Shown: piece by piece, positions 16,634 to 25,164 of the stretch | Position numbering within the stretch: position 1 is the stretch's first letter | Layout of the letters: the number at the start of each line of letters is the position of its first letter | NCBI RefSeq assembly: GCF_003201475.1 | Contig: NZ_QJJK01000001.1 | Location: forward strand, 632,501 to 696,500 | DNA length: 64,000 nt | Origin: Chelatococcus asaccharovorans | Lineage (GTDB): Bacteria > Pseudomonadota > Alphaproteobacteria > Rhizobiales > Beijerinckiaceae | Reading direction: 5' to 3' | Notes under the pieces: generated by a model | Databases searched by the model: none | Told to the model about the DNA's origin: nothing | Seen by the model: only the letters and a program-made list of their open reading frames with translations | Made by a program: the position numbers and the translations under genes

Positions 16634-17854
16634 TCAGGCCGTATCAACCGGCGATTTCGGGGCTGAGCGGGCGGGCCATGCCGCGAGGGCGCGTCGCGCG
16701 ACGTCGCCCTTCGCGGGAACTGCGGCGGTCCTGTCCGTCTCGGTGGCATTGGCGAGGCTGTCGCGGACCTTGTCGGCGATCAGCCGAAGCTCGGCGTCAT
16801 CGATCCGGCGGACATCGAGCAGGAGGTAGCCGCGGTCGGTGTGGAGCGACCGCAGCACCACCTTGACGTCACCCGCGGCGAGCGCCTCGCCGAGTTGATG
16901 GGCGTTCAGGCCCGCGACGGAAGGGTCGACATGCAGCATGAGGCGCTCGAAAGGATTGCCGGGCGGGTCGGGCTGGCGCTCCAGCCGAAGCCCGGGAATG
17001 CCGGCGAGCAGCCTCTCGGCCGTGGCCAGGCGCTCTTCTTCGCCGCGCTTGATCGCCGCGCGGTCTGCCGCCTGCCACTGGGCCAAGGCGGCCATGGCGC
17101 CGGCCATGCTTTCCTTGCCCGCCTTCATGACCCGGCCGACGCCGCGATCCTGATAATAGCAGGCGCGGATGAAGGCCTCCTCGCCGGCGATGATGCCGGC
17201 GGTGGTTCCGGCGGCCGCCTTCTGCGCGCTGAAAATGACGGCCGTTGCGCCGGCCGCGATCATCGCGGGCCAGTCATATTCAGCCGCCGCGTCGACGATG
17301 ACCGGCACGCCGCGCTTCCGGCATGTCGCGCAGAACGTGGCGAGATCGATCATCCCGCTTTGCACGGTGTGGTGGGAAATGACATAGAGCGCCGCGGCCA
17401 CGTCGCCGGCCAGCGCGGCCTCGAGCTGAAAGACGGCGCAGGACGTCGCCGTCCCGATCTCGACGACCTCAGCGCCGGCGATCCGCGCCATCTGGCTGAC
17501 CGGCGCGCCGAAATTGACCTCGTGGCCTTTCTGCAGGATCACACGCTTCTTCATGCCGGTGGTGTCCGGCAGTTGCTCGACCTTCGCGAGATCCTGACCG
17601 GTCATGGCAGCCGCCACGCAGATGGCGATGCCCGCCGCCGAGCAGCCGGTGATGATCCCGGCTTCAGCGCCGGTGACAGCCGCAATCGTCTCGCTGGCCG
17701 CGCGCTGCAGATCGGCGATCTCCACCCAGTTCGGCAGGATATCGGTGACAGCCTGCACGACCGCCGGCGAGCACCGGCTCGCACCGTGAACGGTTTCGGT
17801 TCCCGATGCATTGATGACGCGCCGCAAGCCGTGCTGTTCGAAAAAGGAGGACAT
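16634..17854 (-). CDS. SelA-like PLP-dependent enzyme (DgaE-type)
   Basis: A 406-residue fold-type I PLP enzyme resembling selenocysteine synthase. It starts with RRVINASGTETVHGASRCS, has the ligand-binding stretch TGCSAAGIA and the probable Schiff-base lysine in FSAQKAAAGTTAG (about 220). It is too short and lies in the wrong context for genuine SelA. Characterised relatives include D-glucosaminate-6-phosphate ammonia-lyase (DgaE), which is encoded with an aldolase. Here it is flanked by a DapA-like lyase (15-bp gap) and a COG3964 amidohydrolase. An ammonia-lyase acting on an amino-substituted carboxylate, whose keto product is then cleaved by the lyase, is the best inference. Confidence 0.82.
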   Translation of the reverse strand: MSSFFEQHGLRRVINASGTETVHGASRCSPAVVQAVTDILPNWVEIADLQRAASETIAAVTGAEAGIITGCSAAGIAICVAAAMTGQDLAKVEQLPDTTGMKKRVILQKGHEVNFGAPVSQMARIAGAEVVEIGTATSCAVFQLEAALAGDVAAALYVISHHTVQSGMIDLATFCATCRKRGVPVIVDAAAEYDWPAMIAAGATAVIFSAQKAAAGTTAGIIAGEEAFIRACYYQDRGVGRVMKAGKESMAGAMAALAQWQAADRAAIKRGEEERLATAERLLAGIPGLRLERQPDPPGNPFERLMLHVDPSVAGLNAHQLGEALAAGDVKVVLRSLHTDRGYLLLDVRRIDDAELRLIADKVRDSLANATETDRTAAVPAKGDVARRALAAWPARSAPKSPVDTA

Positions 17855-17868
17855 GATGGTGAACCCGC

Positions 17869-18801
17869 TCAGGCTGCAAGGGCAGCGACGTCATTGTTGG
17901 CGAGATCGCGCGCTGCCGCAGCCACCTGCGCCCGCTCCGTCTCGTTGAGATTGCTTTGCAAGGGCGCGATCGGCCCCATGTCGGCCACATCAGCCAGCGT
18001 CACCGCATCGTGGAGGGTGCGGGCCGGCCCGAAGGCGTCCCGGCAATCCTCGAGCGGCATGAACAAATCCCTGATGGCATGGGCGGCGGCACGGTCACCG
18101 GCCTGAAGCGCCCTCAGCAGGGCGCTCGACAGTCGCGGCGCCACCGCCACCGAACCCGAGGTGAAACTCGATAGCCCGAAGGTCTCGAAATGCGTGATCA
18201 CGGGGCGCTCGCCGATGCCGCTGATAATGCGCCGTGGATCGACAACATCAATCAGCGCGCGCAGGAAATCGTCCTCCGCGGGATCCTGGCGCACGACCGC
18301 GTATTTCACCCAGCCGACGACGCCGTCATCCACGAGGCGGCGGAGGTCGGCGGGCGCGATGCAGCGGTCATGCTTGGCATACATCAGGACCGGGGCACCG
18401 ATCTTGTCGGACAAGTAGCGCAGCGACCTGGCCAGCCCCGCGGATGTGTAGCTGCCGGCATAGGCCGGAAGCGCCATCGCGGTCGGGAATTTCAAATCAC
18501 GTACGACGGGCGCCTGATCCATCATGCGGCCGAAATCCGGCCCGACGGCCGGAATGATCCATGTGTCCGGCGCGACGGCCTCAGCGAGGAAAGTAAGGGT
18601 TTCGGCGTAGGCGCTAACGGGAAGGTTGTAAAAATTGGCGTTGCCGCCATACATCAGGGTCGAGACCCCACCTTGCTCGAGATAATTGATCAAGGTGGCA
18701 TTGGCGGCTTTCGCCAAGGTCAGCGCAGGCGTCTGCGCCAAGGGAGGAACCGCGATGACAGACCGTGTGAGATCGTGAAAGGCCACCGCATCAATCTTCA
18801 C
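17869..18801 (-). CDS. DapA-family aldolase/lyase
   Basis: About 310 residues of the dihydrodipicolinate synthase/N-acetylneuraminate lyase TIM barrel. The Schiff-base lysine is likely the K of VGWVKYAVV and the conserved tyrosine lies in VLMYAKHDR. The phosphate/carboxylate loop is atypical: YGGNANFYN in place of GTTGE, so it is not lysine-biosynthetic DapA. Start GTG 18801 is preceded by a G-rich tract; a GTG at 18813 is also in frame. It is the first gene of the operon, next to the divergent GntR gene, and presumably cleaves a 2-keto-3-deoxy-type acid to pyruvate plus an aldehyde. Confidence 0.8.
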   Translation of the reverse strand: MKIDAVAFHDLTRSVIAVPPLAQTPALTLAKAANATLINYLEQGGVSTLMYGGNANFYNLPVSAYAETLTFLAEAVAPDTWIIPAVGPDFGRMMDQAPVVRDLKFPTAMALPAYAGSYTSAGLARSLRYLSDKIGAPVLMYAKHDRCIAPADLRRLVDDGVVGWVKYAVVRQDPAEDDFLRALIDVVDPRRIISGIGERPVITHFETFGLSSFTSGSVAVAPRLSSALLRALQAGDRAAAHAIRDLFMPLEDCRDAFGPARTLHDAVTLADVADMGPIAPLQSNLNETERAQVAAAARDLANNDVAALAA

Positions 18802-18813
18802 GCCACCCCCCAC

Positions 18814-18839
18814 TTGTATAAATGTCAGATGTATTTATA
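18814..18839. promoter_or_regulatory. candidate GntR/FCD operator
   Basis: An inverted repeat, TATAAAT at 18817-18823 and ATTTATA at 18833-18839, lies immediately before the DapA-like gene and about 80 bp before the divergent regulator. Its left half-site, TTGTATAAATGTC (18814-18826), matches 11 of 13 bases with the sequence at 22712-22724 read on the minus strand. It probably binds the adjacent FCD-type repressor; this is inferred from position and repetition. Confidence 0.5.
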
Positions 18840-18918
18840 GCTTGATTGAAACCCGAGTCAAGCGACCGGCGTGCCATGCCAACCCATGTCGAAACCTATG
18901 GCGGATAATGGAACAGAG

Positions 18919-19638
18919 ATGAGCGGCAGCATTGCGAAATATCGGCCGGCCCAGCGTTTGCGGCTAGGAGACCAGCTCTATGAGCAGATCCTCCAGCGCA
19001 TCGTATCCGGCGAATATGCCGAGGGGGCACGCCTGCCCTCGGAGAATCAGTTGTCTGACGTCTTTGGAGTTTCGCGCTCCATCGTTCGCGAAGCGCTGTC
19101 GCGGCTTCAGGTCGATGGACTGGTTGCAGCGCGCCAAGGCTCCGGCACCTATGTCCAGCGCCGGCCGAATTCCGAATTCTTCGACTACGCCCCCAAAGGG
19201 GCGGTTGCGGACGTCCTGCGGTTTTTCGAGCTGCGCATCGCCATCGAGGGCGAGGCTGCCTATCACGCCGCGCAGCGCCGCACGGAGGCGGATCTCGCGC
19301 ATATCCAGTCGATCAACCAGCGGCTCGAGGCCATCATCGGTGCGCGCCAGGTGGGCAGCGAGATCGACATCGAATTGCATGAGGCGATCGCGGAGGCGGC
19401 CCATAACGAGCTCTTCGTCGCGACCCTGCGCAATCTCCGTCCGTTGTTCGATGCGGGCCTGAAAATGACGCGCGGCCTGTCGCTGAAGAAGCGCCCGGAA
19501 CGCCACCGCCTCGTCCAGGACGAGCATGCGGCGATCATTTCGGCCCTCGTCGAGGGTAATGCCGACCGGGCGCGCACGGCCATGCGTCATCACATCGATA
19601 ACGCCCGGACACGGCTCGTGTCCGATACGGAGCCGTAG
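18919..19638 (+). CDS. GntR family regulator, FadR/FCD subfamily
   Basis: A 239-residue repressor with an N-terminal winged helix (QLYEQILQRIVSGEYAEG, then SENQLSDVFGVSRSIVREALSRLQVDGL). A C-terminal all-helical FCD domain carries metal/effector-site residues in ELHEAIAEAAHNELF, EHAAIISAL and RTAMRHHIDNAR. The ATG at 18919 is chosen as the start nearest the domain; GTG 18871 and ATG 18898 are in frame. It is divergent from the DapA/SelA/amidohydrolase/importer operon and probably represses it until a carboxylate intermediate binds. A shared half-site upstream of the 22559 operon suggests a wider regulon. Confidence 0.88.
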   Translation: MSGSIAKYRPAQRLRLGDQLYEQILQRIVSGEYAEGARLPSENQLSDVFGVSRSIVREALSRLQVDGLVAARQGSGTYVQRRPNSEFFDYAPKGAVADVLRFFELRIAIEGEAAYHAAQRRTEADLAHIQSINQRLEAIIGARQVGSEIDIELHEAIAEAAHNELFVATLRNLRPLFDAGLKMTRGLSLKKRPERHRLVQDEHAAIISALVEGNADRARTAMRHHIDNARTRLVSDTEP

Positions 19639-19770
19639 CGGCGGTCCGGACCGATCTGGCCCCCCCCTGGCGGCCATCAGGCCGAGTTCAGGATGAAGGC
19701 GACCTTAGGACGCCTAGATCAGGCTGTTGAGCAGCGCAGGCTTTGCTGGGGCAATGTCATTCGTGGCAAT

Positions 19771-19891
19771 GTCATTCCCGGCCGAGGGCCGCAAGGCCCG
19801 AGGGGAAGGGAATCCAGGACAATGACGTAACGCTTGATGATGATGGATCCCCTTCCCACGATTGGCTTAGCCAATCGCGCCGGGGATGACA
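19771..19891. repeat. pair of inverted extragenic palindromes
   Basis: Two related elements face each other: 19771-19815 (GTCATTCCCGG to GGAAGGGAATCC) and 19845-19891 (GGATCCCCTTCCC to GCCGGGGATGACA). The conserved outer blocks flank unrelated inner stems, here CGATTGGCT/AGCCAATCG in the second. The same outer blocks occur at 55066-55172. No gene is seen in 19639-19928. Confidence 0.7.
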
Positions 19892-19928
19892 CGCGAATGG
19901 CTCGAGAAACCGTTTTGCAACAGCCCGC

Positions 19929-21428
19929 TCACGCCTCCCGCGTGAAGGGAAAATGCGACCGCGGCACCCGCCGGAACGGCAGGCTGGCGAAGTCGTAGGC
20001 CGCCGGCCCCGGCACATCCACGTCGATCATGGTCGGGAAGACGCTGGTGAAAGCCGCGCGAAACTGGTTCTTCGCCTTGATGGCAAGAATGCCGATGCGG
20101 CTCAAGTCTATGCCGTGCAGGTCGAAGAAGCTCGGATCCGTCACCGTCAGGCAGGTCTCGGTGATGATCACCTGAATGCCCTCGATGTCCAGAACGGCCG
20201 TCTGGCCGTAGTCAAAGGCAAGACCGTTGCAGAAAGGCCCCGTATTGACGATCCGCCCGTCGGTCAGGCGCGTCACCCTGGCCCGCGCGGTGACCGGCGA
20301 ACCGAAGTCAGACGTCAGCCGCCCGCCCAGCGCAACCTCGATCTCCCCGCCGATGCCGGCCTCGACCGCTCGCGCAACCGTCGCCGGGTCCCAGAAGAAG
20401 GCCATCACCGTCGGCACATCGGGCCGGGCGTCGAGCACGGCCCGGAGCAGCCCGGGCGTGTCGGCATTGGCGCCGGCACCGGGATAGTCCGCGGAATCGA
20501 TCACCGCGACAGGGCCCTGGCCCTGTCTGGCGATACCCAGCGCGCGCGCCATTCCGACATCGGCCGTCGGCATGGCGATGAACAGGCGATCACGGATCCG
20601 CCGGAGCTCGCCGAGCGTGGCCTCCACCGCCCGCTCCGCCGCCGCAGCGTCGCCGTCGGCATAGGCGACGACAGAAGCGCCGGCATGCGGCCGGTCGCCA
20701 TAGGCATAGCCCTGGTAGATCGTGAGATCGAGCAGGCCCGCGCCCTCGCCGAAGCCCCGGGCGAAAGCCGCGGCCTCGGCCATCGGGCCGTCGGTCGTGC
20801 GGGCGTTGATGCTCGGCAGAAGCGCATGCATCGGCCGCACTACGCCGACAGGGCGAATTTTGCCGGCCACGCGCTGCAGCAGCAAGGTCAGGCATTTCTG
20901 CGCGGTTTCCGCCATGTCGGTATGCGGGTGGCATTTGTAGCCCACGACGATATCGCACAGGTCGAGCTGCGGCTGCGTGATATTGGCGTGGAGGTCGTAG
21001 GACACGCCGAGCGGGGTCTCGCCGATGACCGCGCGCACGCGGGTGAGGAGGTCGTGGTCGGCGTGGTCGATCCCCTCGACCTGCATCGCGCCATGCTGGC
21101 CGAGATAGACGGCGTCCCACCGGCCGGAGCCGTCCGGCGGTCCCGCTGCGAGCCCGGCCAAAAGCTCGGCGAGAAGCTCTTCATAGGTATCGCGGGTGAC
21201 TTCGCCGGACGGGGTCGCAAAGGTGCAGCGCAGATAGGTGGGCTGCCACTCCGGATGGGTTTCGAAGAAGGCCACGGCACCACCGATCTCGGTGTTGCTG
21301 CCGCGATAGAAGGATACGGCCTCCTCGCCCTTCGCCCATTCGAAATTCCTGAAGTCGTCCAGCGTCGCCTTGATGCTCGCGAAACTGTTTCCTTCGTGCC
21401 CCAAACGAGCAATGGCAATATTGGGCAT
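19929..21428 (-). CDS. M81 family metallopeptidase (MlrC-like)
   Basis: A 499-residue member of the M81/MlrC family, named for the microcystin-degradation peptidase. The N-terminus reads IAIARLGHEGNSF; conserved metal-site motifs include YLGQHGAM, VSYDLHANI and VGYKCHPHTD, followed by the C-terminal MlrC domain. It begins 12 bp after the enolase-superfamily gene and is probably co-transcribed. In Hyphomicrobiales such genes accompany peptide-type ABC importers and hydrolyse small peptides or amides. No signal peptide is seen, so it likely acts in the cytoplasm. Confidence 0.88.
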   Translation of the reverse strand: MPNIAIARLGHEGNSFASIKATLDDFRNFEWAKGEEAVSFYRGSNTEIGGAVAFFETHPEWQPTYLRCTFATPSGEVTRDTYEELLAELLAGLAAGPPDGSGRWDAVYLGQHGAMQVEGIDHADHDLLTRVRAVIGETPLGVSYDLHANITQPQLDLCDIVVGYKCHPHTDMAETAQKCLTLLLQRVAGKIRPVGVVRPMHALLPSINARTTDGPMAEAAAFARGFGEGAGLLDLTIYQGYAYGDRPHAGASVVAYADGDAAAAERAVEATLGELRRIRDRLFIAMPTADVGMARALGIARQGQGPVAVIDSADYPGAGANADTPGLLRAVLDARPDVPTVMAFFWDPATVARAVEAGIGGEIEVALGGRLTSDFGSPVTARARVTRLTDGRIVNTGPFCNGLAFDYGQTAVLDIEGIQVIITETCLTVTDPSFFDLHGIDLSRIGILAIKAKNQFRAAFTSVFPTMIDVDVPGPAAYDFASLPFRRVPRSHFPFTREA

Positions 21429-21440
21429 GTCCGCAAATCC

Positions 21441-22559
21441 TCAGCCGGTCCAGCGATAGCGCGCGATGGTGTCGTCGTTCAGCGTGATGCCGAGGCCCGG
21501 CCCGTCCGGCACGCGCACGAAGCCGTCGACGACCCGCATGGGTTCGACCAGGAGATCCGTGCGCAGCGGGTTGTCCGTGGCGTTGAACTCGAGATAGGGC
21601 GCATCCCGCTGCACGGCCAGCACGTGCAGGGTCGCCGCGACGAGGATATCGGTCGACCAGCAATGCGGGATGACGCGGGCGCCGCGGGCCTCGGCGTGAT
21701 GCACGATGCGTAAGGTTTCCGAAATTCCGCCGACGCGCGCGACATCCGGCTGGATGATGCGCAGGCCGCCACGGTCCATCAGGTCGAGATAGGGATATTG
21801 CGTCGTTTCCTTCTCGCCCGTGGCAATCGGCGTCGGCGATTGGGCGACAAGCCGCGCAAAGCCCGCGACGTCATCCGGCGACAGGGGCTCCTCGAGGAAA
21901 TACACCCCGGAATCGGCAAAGGCGCGGCCGAGATAAAGCGCATCGTCGAGCGGCATCGGCACGCCGATGTCGATCATCAGATCCATGGCGTCGCCGATCT
22001 CGGCGCGGATCGCCGCGACCGCCCGGGCATCGGCGCGCGGATTCTGCCCGAGGCCCCCCCAGCCGAATTTCATGGCCCTGAAGCCGGCCTCGCAGTGGCG
22101 GCGCGCAAGCGCGATGGTATCGCCGAGATCCGGCTGGGACAGGTCGCTCGCATAAGCGCGGACAGCGTCACGGCGTGGCCCGCCCAGCAGGCGATGGATC
22201 GGCAGACCCGCGATCTTTCCCAGGAGATCCCACAGCGCTATATCGACCCCGCTCATCGCATGCATGAGGGCGCCCCGCCGGCCATAGGTCGCCGAGTGCT
22301 TGTACATCTTGTCCCAGAGCCGGCCGATGTCGCGCGGATCCTCGCCGATCAGCAGGCTGCGCAGGCCCTCCGCGGAAACCGAGCATAGCGGCGCATCGAG
22401 GATCGCCTTGCTGACGAGCGGATTGGTATGGGCTTCCCCGATACCGACGAGCCCCTCGTCCGTATGCACGCGGATCAGGAGCACCGACTGGCAGCCGTCG
22501 CCGATGGCGCGCACCACCGGAAGCCTCAGGATGATGCCTTCGATATCCGTTATCTTCAC
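21441..22559 (-). CDS. mandelate racemase/muconate lactonizing enzyme family protein
   Basis: A 372-residue enolase-superfamily enzyme. The N-terminal capping domain is MKITDIEGIILRLP to about 125. The barrel carries metal ligands in DLMIDIGVP (Asp), YFLEEPLSP (Glu) and IATGEKETT (Glu), a basic site FRAMKFGWGG, and a late H in RVIPHCWS. These enzymes abstract a proton alpha to a carboxylate, giving racemisation, epimerisation or dehydration of a sugar acid or amino-acid derivative. The pairing with M81 suggests handling of an N-acyl amino acid or dipeptide. The exact substrate cannot be read out. Confidence 0.87.
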   Translation of the reverse strand: MKITDIEGIILRLPVVRAIGDGCQSVLLIRVHTDEGLVGIGEAHTNPLVSKAILDAPLCSVSAEGLRSLLIGEDPRDIGRLWDKMYKHSATYGRRGALMHAMSGVDIALWDLLGKIAGLPIHRLLGGPRRDAVRAYASDLSQPDLGDTIALARRHCEAGFRAMKFGWGGLGQNPRADARAVAAIRAEIGDAMDLMIDIGVPMPLDDALYLGRAFADSGVYFLEEPLSPDDVAGFARLVAQSPTPIATGEKETTQYPYLDLMDRGGLRIIQPDVARVGGISETLRIVHHAEARGARVIPHCWSTDILVAATLHVLAVQRDAPYLEFNATDNPLRTDLLVEPMRVVDGFVRVPDGPGLGITLNDDTIARYRWTG

Positions 22560-22711
22560 GGTTCTTCCCCACCCGGACCGGCCGGCCGTTGATGCGCCGG
22601 ATTATCGCGGTTGCGCTGTTACCCATCTCCGCTCCACAGCGAGGATGGACAAAAACAACGGCGCCCGCCTGTGCAAAGCGTGCTCTCCTGAGACGCGCTA
22701 CGATGATGTTC

Positions 22712-22724
22712 GACAAATATACAA
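22712..22724 (-). promoter_or_regulatory. candidate GntR/FCD half-site
   Basis: On the minus strand this reads TTGTATATTTGTC, differing at two positions from TTGTATAAATGTC in the operator at 18814. It lies about 150 bp upstream of the enolase-superfamily gene. Co-regulation with the 18801-11840 operon is inferred. Confidence 0.35.
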
Positions 22725-23224
22725 CTTTGGGAAAATCCGCAAGCACCCCGTGGCCGCGTCGCCCTGAGTGCGGCGAACAGGAGGCGCTGATCACGCCATG
22801 TTTTGGATCAACGGGTTGACGACAAGTCTTCGCGATCAAAGACGCAGACCGCGACTTTTCTTTTCTTATGAAAATCGGTCGAGGCTCCTCTCGCTTTCCT
22901 ATGCGTCGCTCGGCATCTTAATGGGGTGCCGGATCGAGGCAGAAGCGCGACCGGTCGTTCGGAGGCACAGATGCGACTTCATTGTCGCGGGACAGGTTCG
23001 GAGCATGACAGCACGCGATGCGATGACCGCATCGACAAGGACTGTCGATGCCTGAACAGCGTCAGTCCAAGCCATTCATGCAGAGCGAATTTCCGGCGGC
23101 CATTCAGCGCATGACCTCGTCATCATCCGCGGCCAGCGATACCCAATCGACAATCGGTTCAACAACCCATCGTTCACCGCAGTATCGGCACTGAGAGCCT
23201 TATAGACAAGGACAGCTTGAGATC
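22725..23224. other. intergenic region without a convincing gene
   Basis: No frame here looks coding. It contains a 9-bp perfect hairpin at 23029-23051 (GCATCGACA, loop AGGAC, TGTCGATGC) that could terminate or attenuate transcription. The promoter of the following small gene is presumably here too. Confidence 0.4.
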
Positions 23225-23512
23225 ATGGACGACAAAGAGCCTCCAAGTTCCAACTCCCGATCAGGTCTGATTTTTCTCGTCGGCCAGAACCGACATGGCG
23301 AATGGGTGGTCCGCAATCAAAGCGGCAGCAAAGGCGGCCTGTTCACCAGTCGTGAGCACGCGATGAAATTCGCGCTGTCCGAATGCGGCAAGCGGCCCCA
23401 GGCCATCGCCCTCGTCGCAGGCATCATCGAGCTCAGCCTGACAACGGCCTCACCCGGCGTCGAGGGCCATGCCGACCCTACAATACTCCATCGGATGAGG
23501 CGCGCAGCTTGA
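23225..23512 (+). CDS. small conserved hypothetical protein
   Basis: A 95-residue protein without signal peptide or membrane segment. The core LVGQNRHGEWVVRNQSGSKG followed by GLFTSREHAMKFAL resembles small Hyphomicrobiales proteins of unknown function that share the pattern G-x-W-V, G-G-L-F and A-x-x-F-A. This looks like a compact beta-beta-alpha unit as in DUF2188-like proteins. It stands alone, 95 bp before the DapA-like gene. No function can be assigned. Confidence 0.62.
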   Translation: MDDKEPPSSNSRSGLIFLVGQNRHGEWVVRNQSGSKGGLFTSREHAMKFALSECGKRPQAIALVAGIIELSLTTASPGVEGHADPTILHRMRRAA

Positions 23513-23606
23513 TGCGGAAGCGCGCGAGCAGACCGTTCAACGCGCCTTCCCCATCAGACTTTGCCATCGCGGCTCCATAACAGATGTTACGGAAAGGTCT
23601 TCCGTC

Positions 23607-24545
23607 ATGCGTTCCTGGCCCTGCCACATGTTAACGGGGTCAATCCCCGCCCTCGTCACACCCTTTCATCCGGACGATCTCGCGCTCTTGGACCAGCAGG
23701 CGCTGGCGCGGCTTGCCATCCGCGCGGTCGAGCAGAAATCGTCAGCCCTGGTCGTCTGTGGGAGCACCGGCGAGGCCCCCGCTCTCAGCGCTGAGGAGCA
23801 TGGTGAGGCCATCGCCGTTGTCGCGCACGCCGTGCGAGATTGCGTTCCCGTCATCGCGGGTGTGGGGGCGCCCTCGACGCAGCGAGCCGCCAGTCTCGCT
23901 GTGGCCGCGCGGCAGGCCGGCGCGACCGCGCTGCTGGTCTCCGCGCCTCCCTATGTGCGGCCCACGCAGGAGGGCCTGAAGGCTCATGTTCGCGCGGTCT
24001 ACGCGGCCGCACGGCTGCCCATCCTGCTTTACGACGTGCCATCCCGCACGGGCGTAGCTTTCCGCGACGAGACGATCGCCCAGCTCAGCGCGGAGGGCGT
24101 CATCGAGGGCCTCAAGGATGCGACGGCGGATCTCGCCCGTCCGGCACGGCTCCGTCGCCTGTGTGGTGACGATTTCGTCCAGCTCTCAGGCGATGACGCG
24201 ACCGCGCTGGCCTACAGGGCCGCGGGAGGCGCCGGATGCATCTCGGTGACGGCCAACCTCGTGCCAGCCCTCTGCGCCGACATGCATGCCGCCTGGGATC
24301 GCGGCGACGTCAGAAAGGCTCAGCACATCGCGGAGCGGCTTTCGCCGATGCATGACCTCATGTTTCTTGAAACGAACCCCACGCCCGTCAAGGCAGCGCT
24401 TGGCCTGCTCGGCCTTTGTAACCCTGTGCCCCGGCTTCCCCTTCTGCCGGCCACGGCACAGACAATGGACCGCCTGGCCGAGATCACCCAGCGGCTTCTC
24501 GCTGACGATGAAATCGGCCTGGCGAAAACATCCGTGGCCGCCTGA
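23607..24545 (+). CDS. dihydrodipicolinate synthase family protein (DapA-like)
   Basis: A 312-residue DapA-family TIM barrel close to canonical form: GSIPALVTPF at 11-20, the carboxylate loop GSTGE at 52-56, Y116 in APPY, the catalytic tyrosine Y142 in LYDVPSRTG and Schiff-base lysine K170 in GLKDAT. The usual GTTGE is GSTGE, so the enzyme may condense or cleave a different aldehyde/pyruvate pair. ATG 23607 has GGAAAGG upstream, while ATG 23628 would give the family-typical N-terminus MLTGSIPAL. The housekeeping dapA is usually near smpB, which is not seen here, so a second paralogue is likely. Confidence 0.85.
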   Translation: MRSWPCHMLTGSIPALVTPFHPDDLALLDQQALARLAIRAVEQKSSALVVCGSTGEAPALSAEEHGEAIAVVAHAVRDCVPVIAGVGAPSTQRAASLAVAARQAGATALLVSAPPYVRPTQEGLKAHVRAVYAAARLPILLYDVPSRTGVAFRDETIAQLSAEGVIEGLKDATADLARPARLRRLCGDDFVQLSGDDATALAYRAAGGAGCISVTANLVPALCADMHAAWDRGDVRKAQHIAERLSPMHDLMFLETNPTPVKAALGLLGLCNPVPRLPLLPATAQTMDRLAEITQRLLADDEIGLAKTSVAA

Positions 24546-24828
24546 GGCGTTGCCCCGAGCGATCAGTCCTGATGAGGTGGCGTAGTATTGACGGTTCAAG
24601 CGATGCAACGCCTTCGCCGATATATCTTCCATATCGGACAGCTCATCCAGCAGCGGATGGAAGCTTATATGCAGCTCAGCGCACGCGGAGCGAGCCTCCT
24701 AAAACGACATATCAATGGGCTTGATCAGCACAGGCCGGTAGGCTACCAATCAGGAACCTGAGGTGTCCCGCTTACGGTTCTTGCCGGACAGCATTGGGAA
24801 AAACGCTGCGATATCAAGCGCGTTTCAG

Positions 24829-24902
24829 GCGGGCGTAGTTCAATGGTAGAACGGCAGCTTCCCAAGCTGCATACGAGGGTTCGATTCCCTTCGCCCGCTC
24901 CA
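24829..24902 (+). tRNA. tRNA-Gly (anticodon CCC)
   Basis: The cloverleaf is complete. Acceptor arms are GCGGGCG (24829-24835) and CGCCCGC (24892-24898). The D loop contains TTCAATGGTAGAA, the anticodon stem GCAGC/GCTGC encloses loop TTCCCAA giving anticodon CCC, and the T arm is GAGGGTTCGATTCCC. The discriminator base is T and CCA is encoded at 24900-24902. The 283 bp before it back to 24546 contain no convincing gene. Confidence 0.96.
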
Positions 24903-25164
24903 GCCCTCCCCCCTTCGTCTCCTCGCGGCGCGGCCCGCGGGTGTCAAGCCTGCCGCTAGCACCATCAATGTCGTCTAGTCGCGCCAAGCCTCCTGTCGGG
25001 GCGGCCTCTCCTGGTCAACGATGAGGGGCCGTCCGGGCCAGACCCGGCGAAGCCATGGCGACATCAATCAACCGGCGGGTTTCCCTCCCCCCGGCCGCAT
25101 GCTAGGTCGATGGCGATCAAAACATGAGGGCAACGTCCTGAGCAGGCAGAGGCAAAGGCGCAGC

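Noticed and set aside
19771..19891. Insertion sequence remnant
   Set aside because: There is no transposase fragment and no target duplication; the structure fits extragenic palindromes better.
22560..22860. Small open frames upstream of the enolase-superfamily gene
   Set aside because: They lack ribosome-binding sites and protein-like composition; the region is better explained as promoter and operator.
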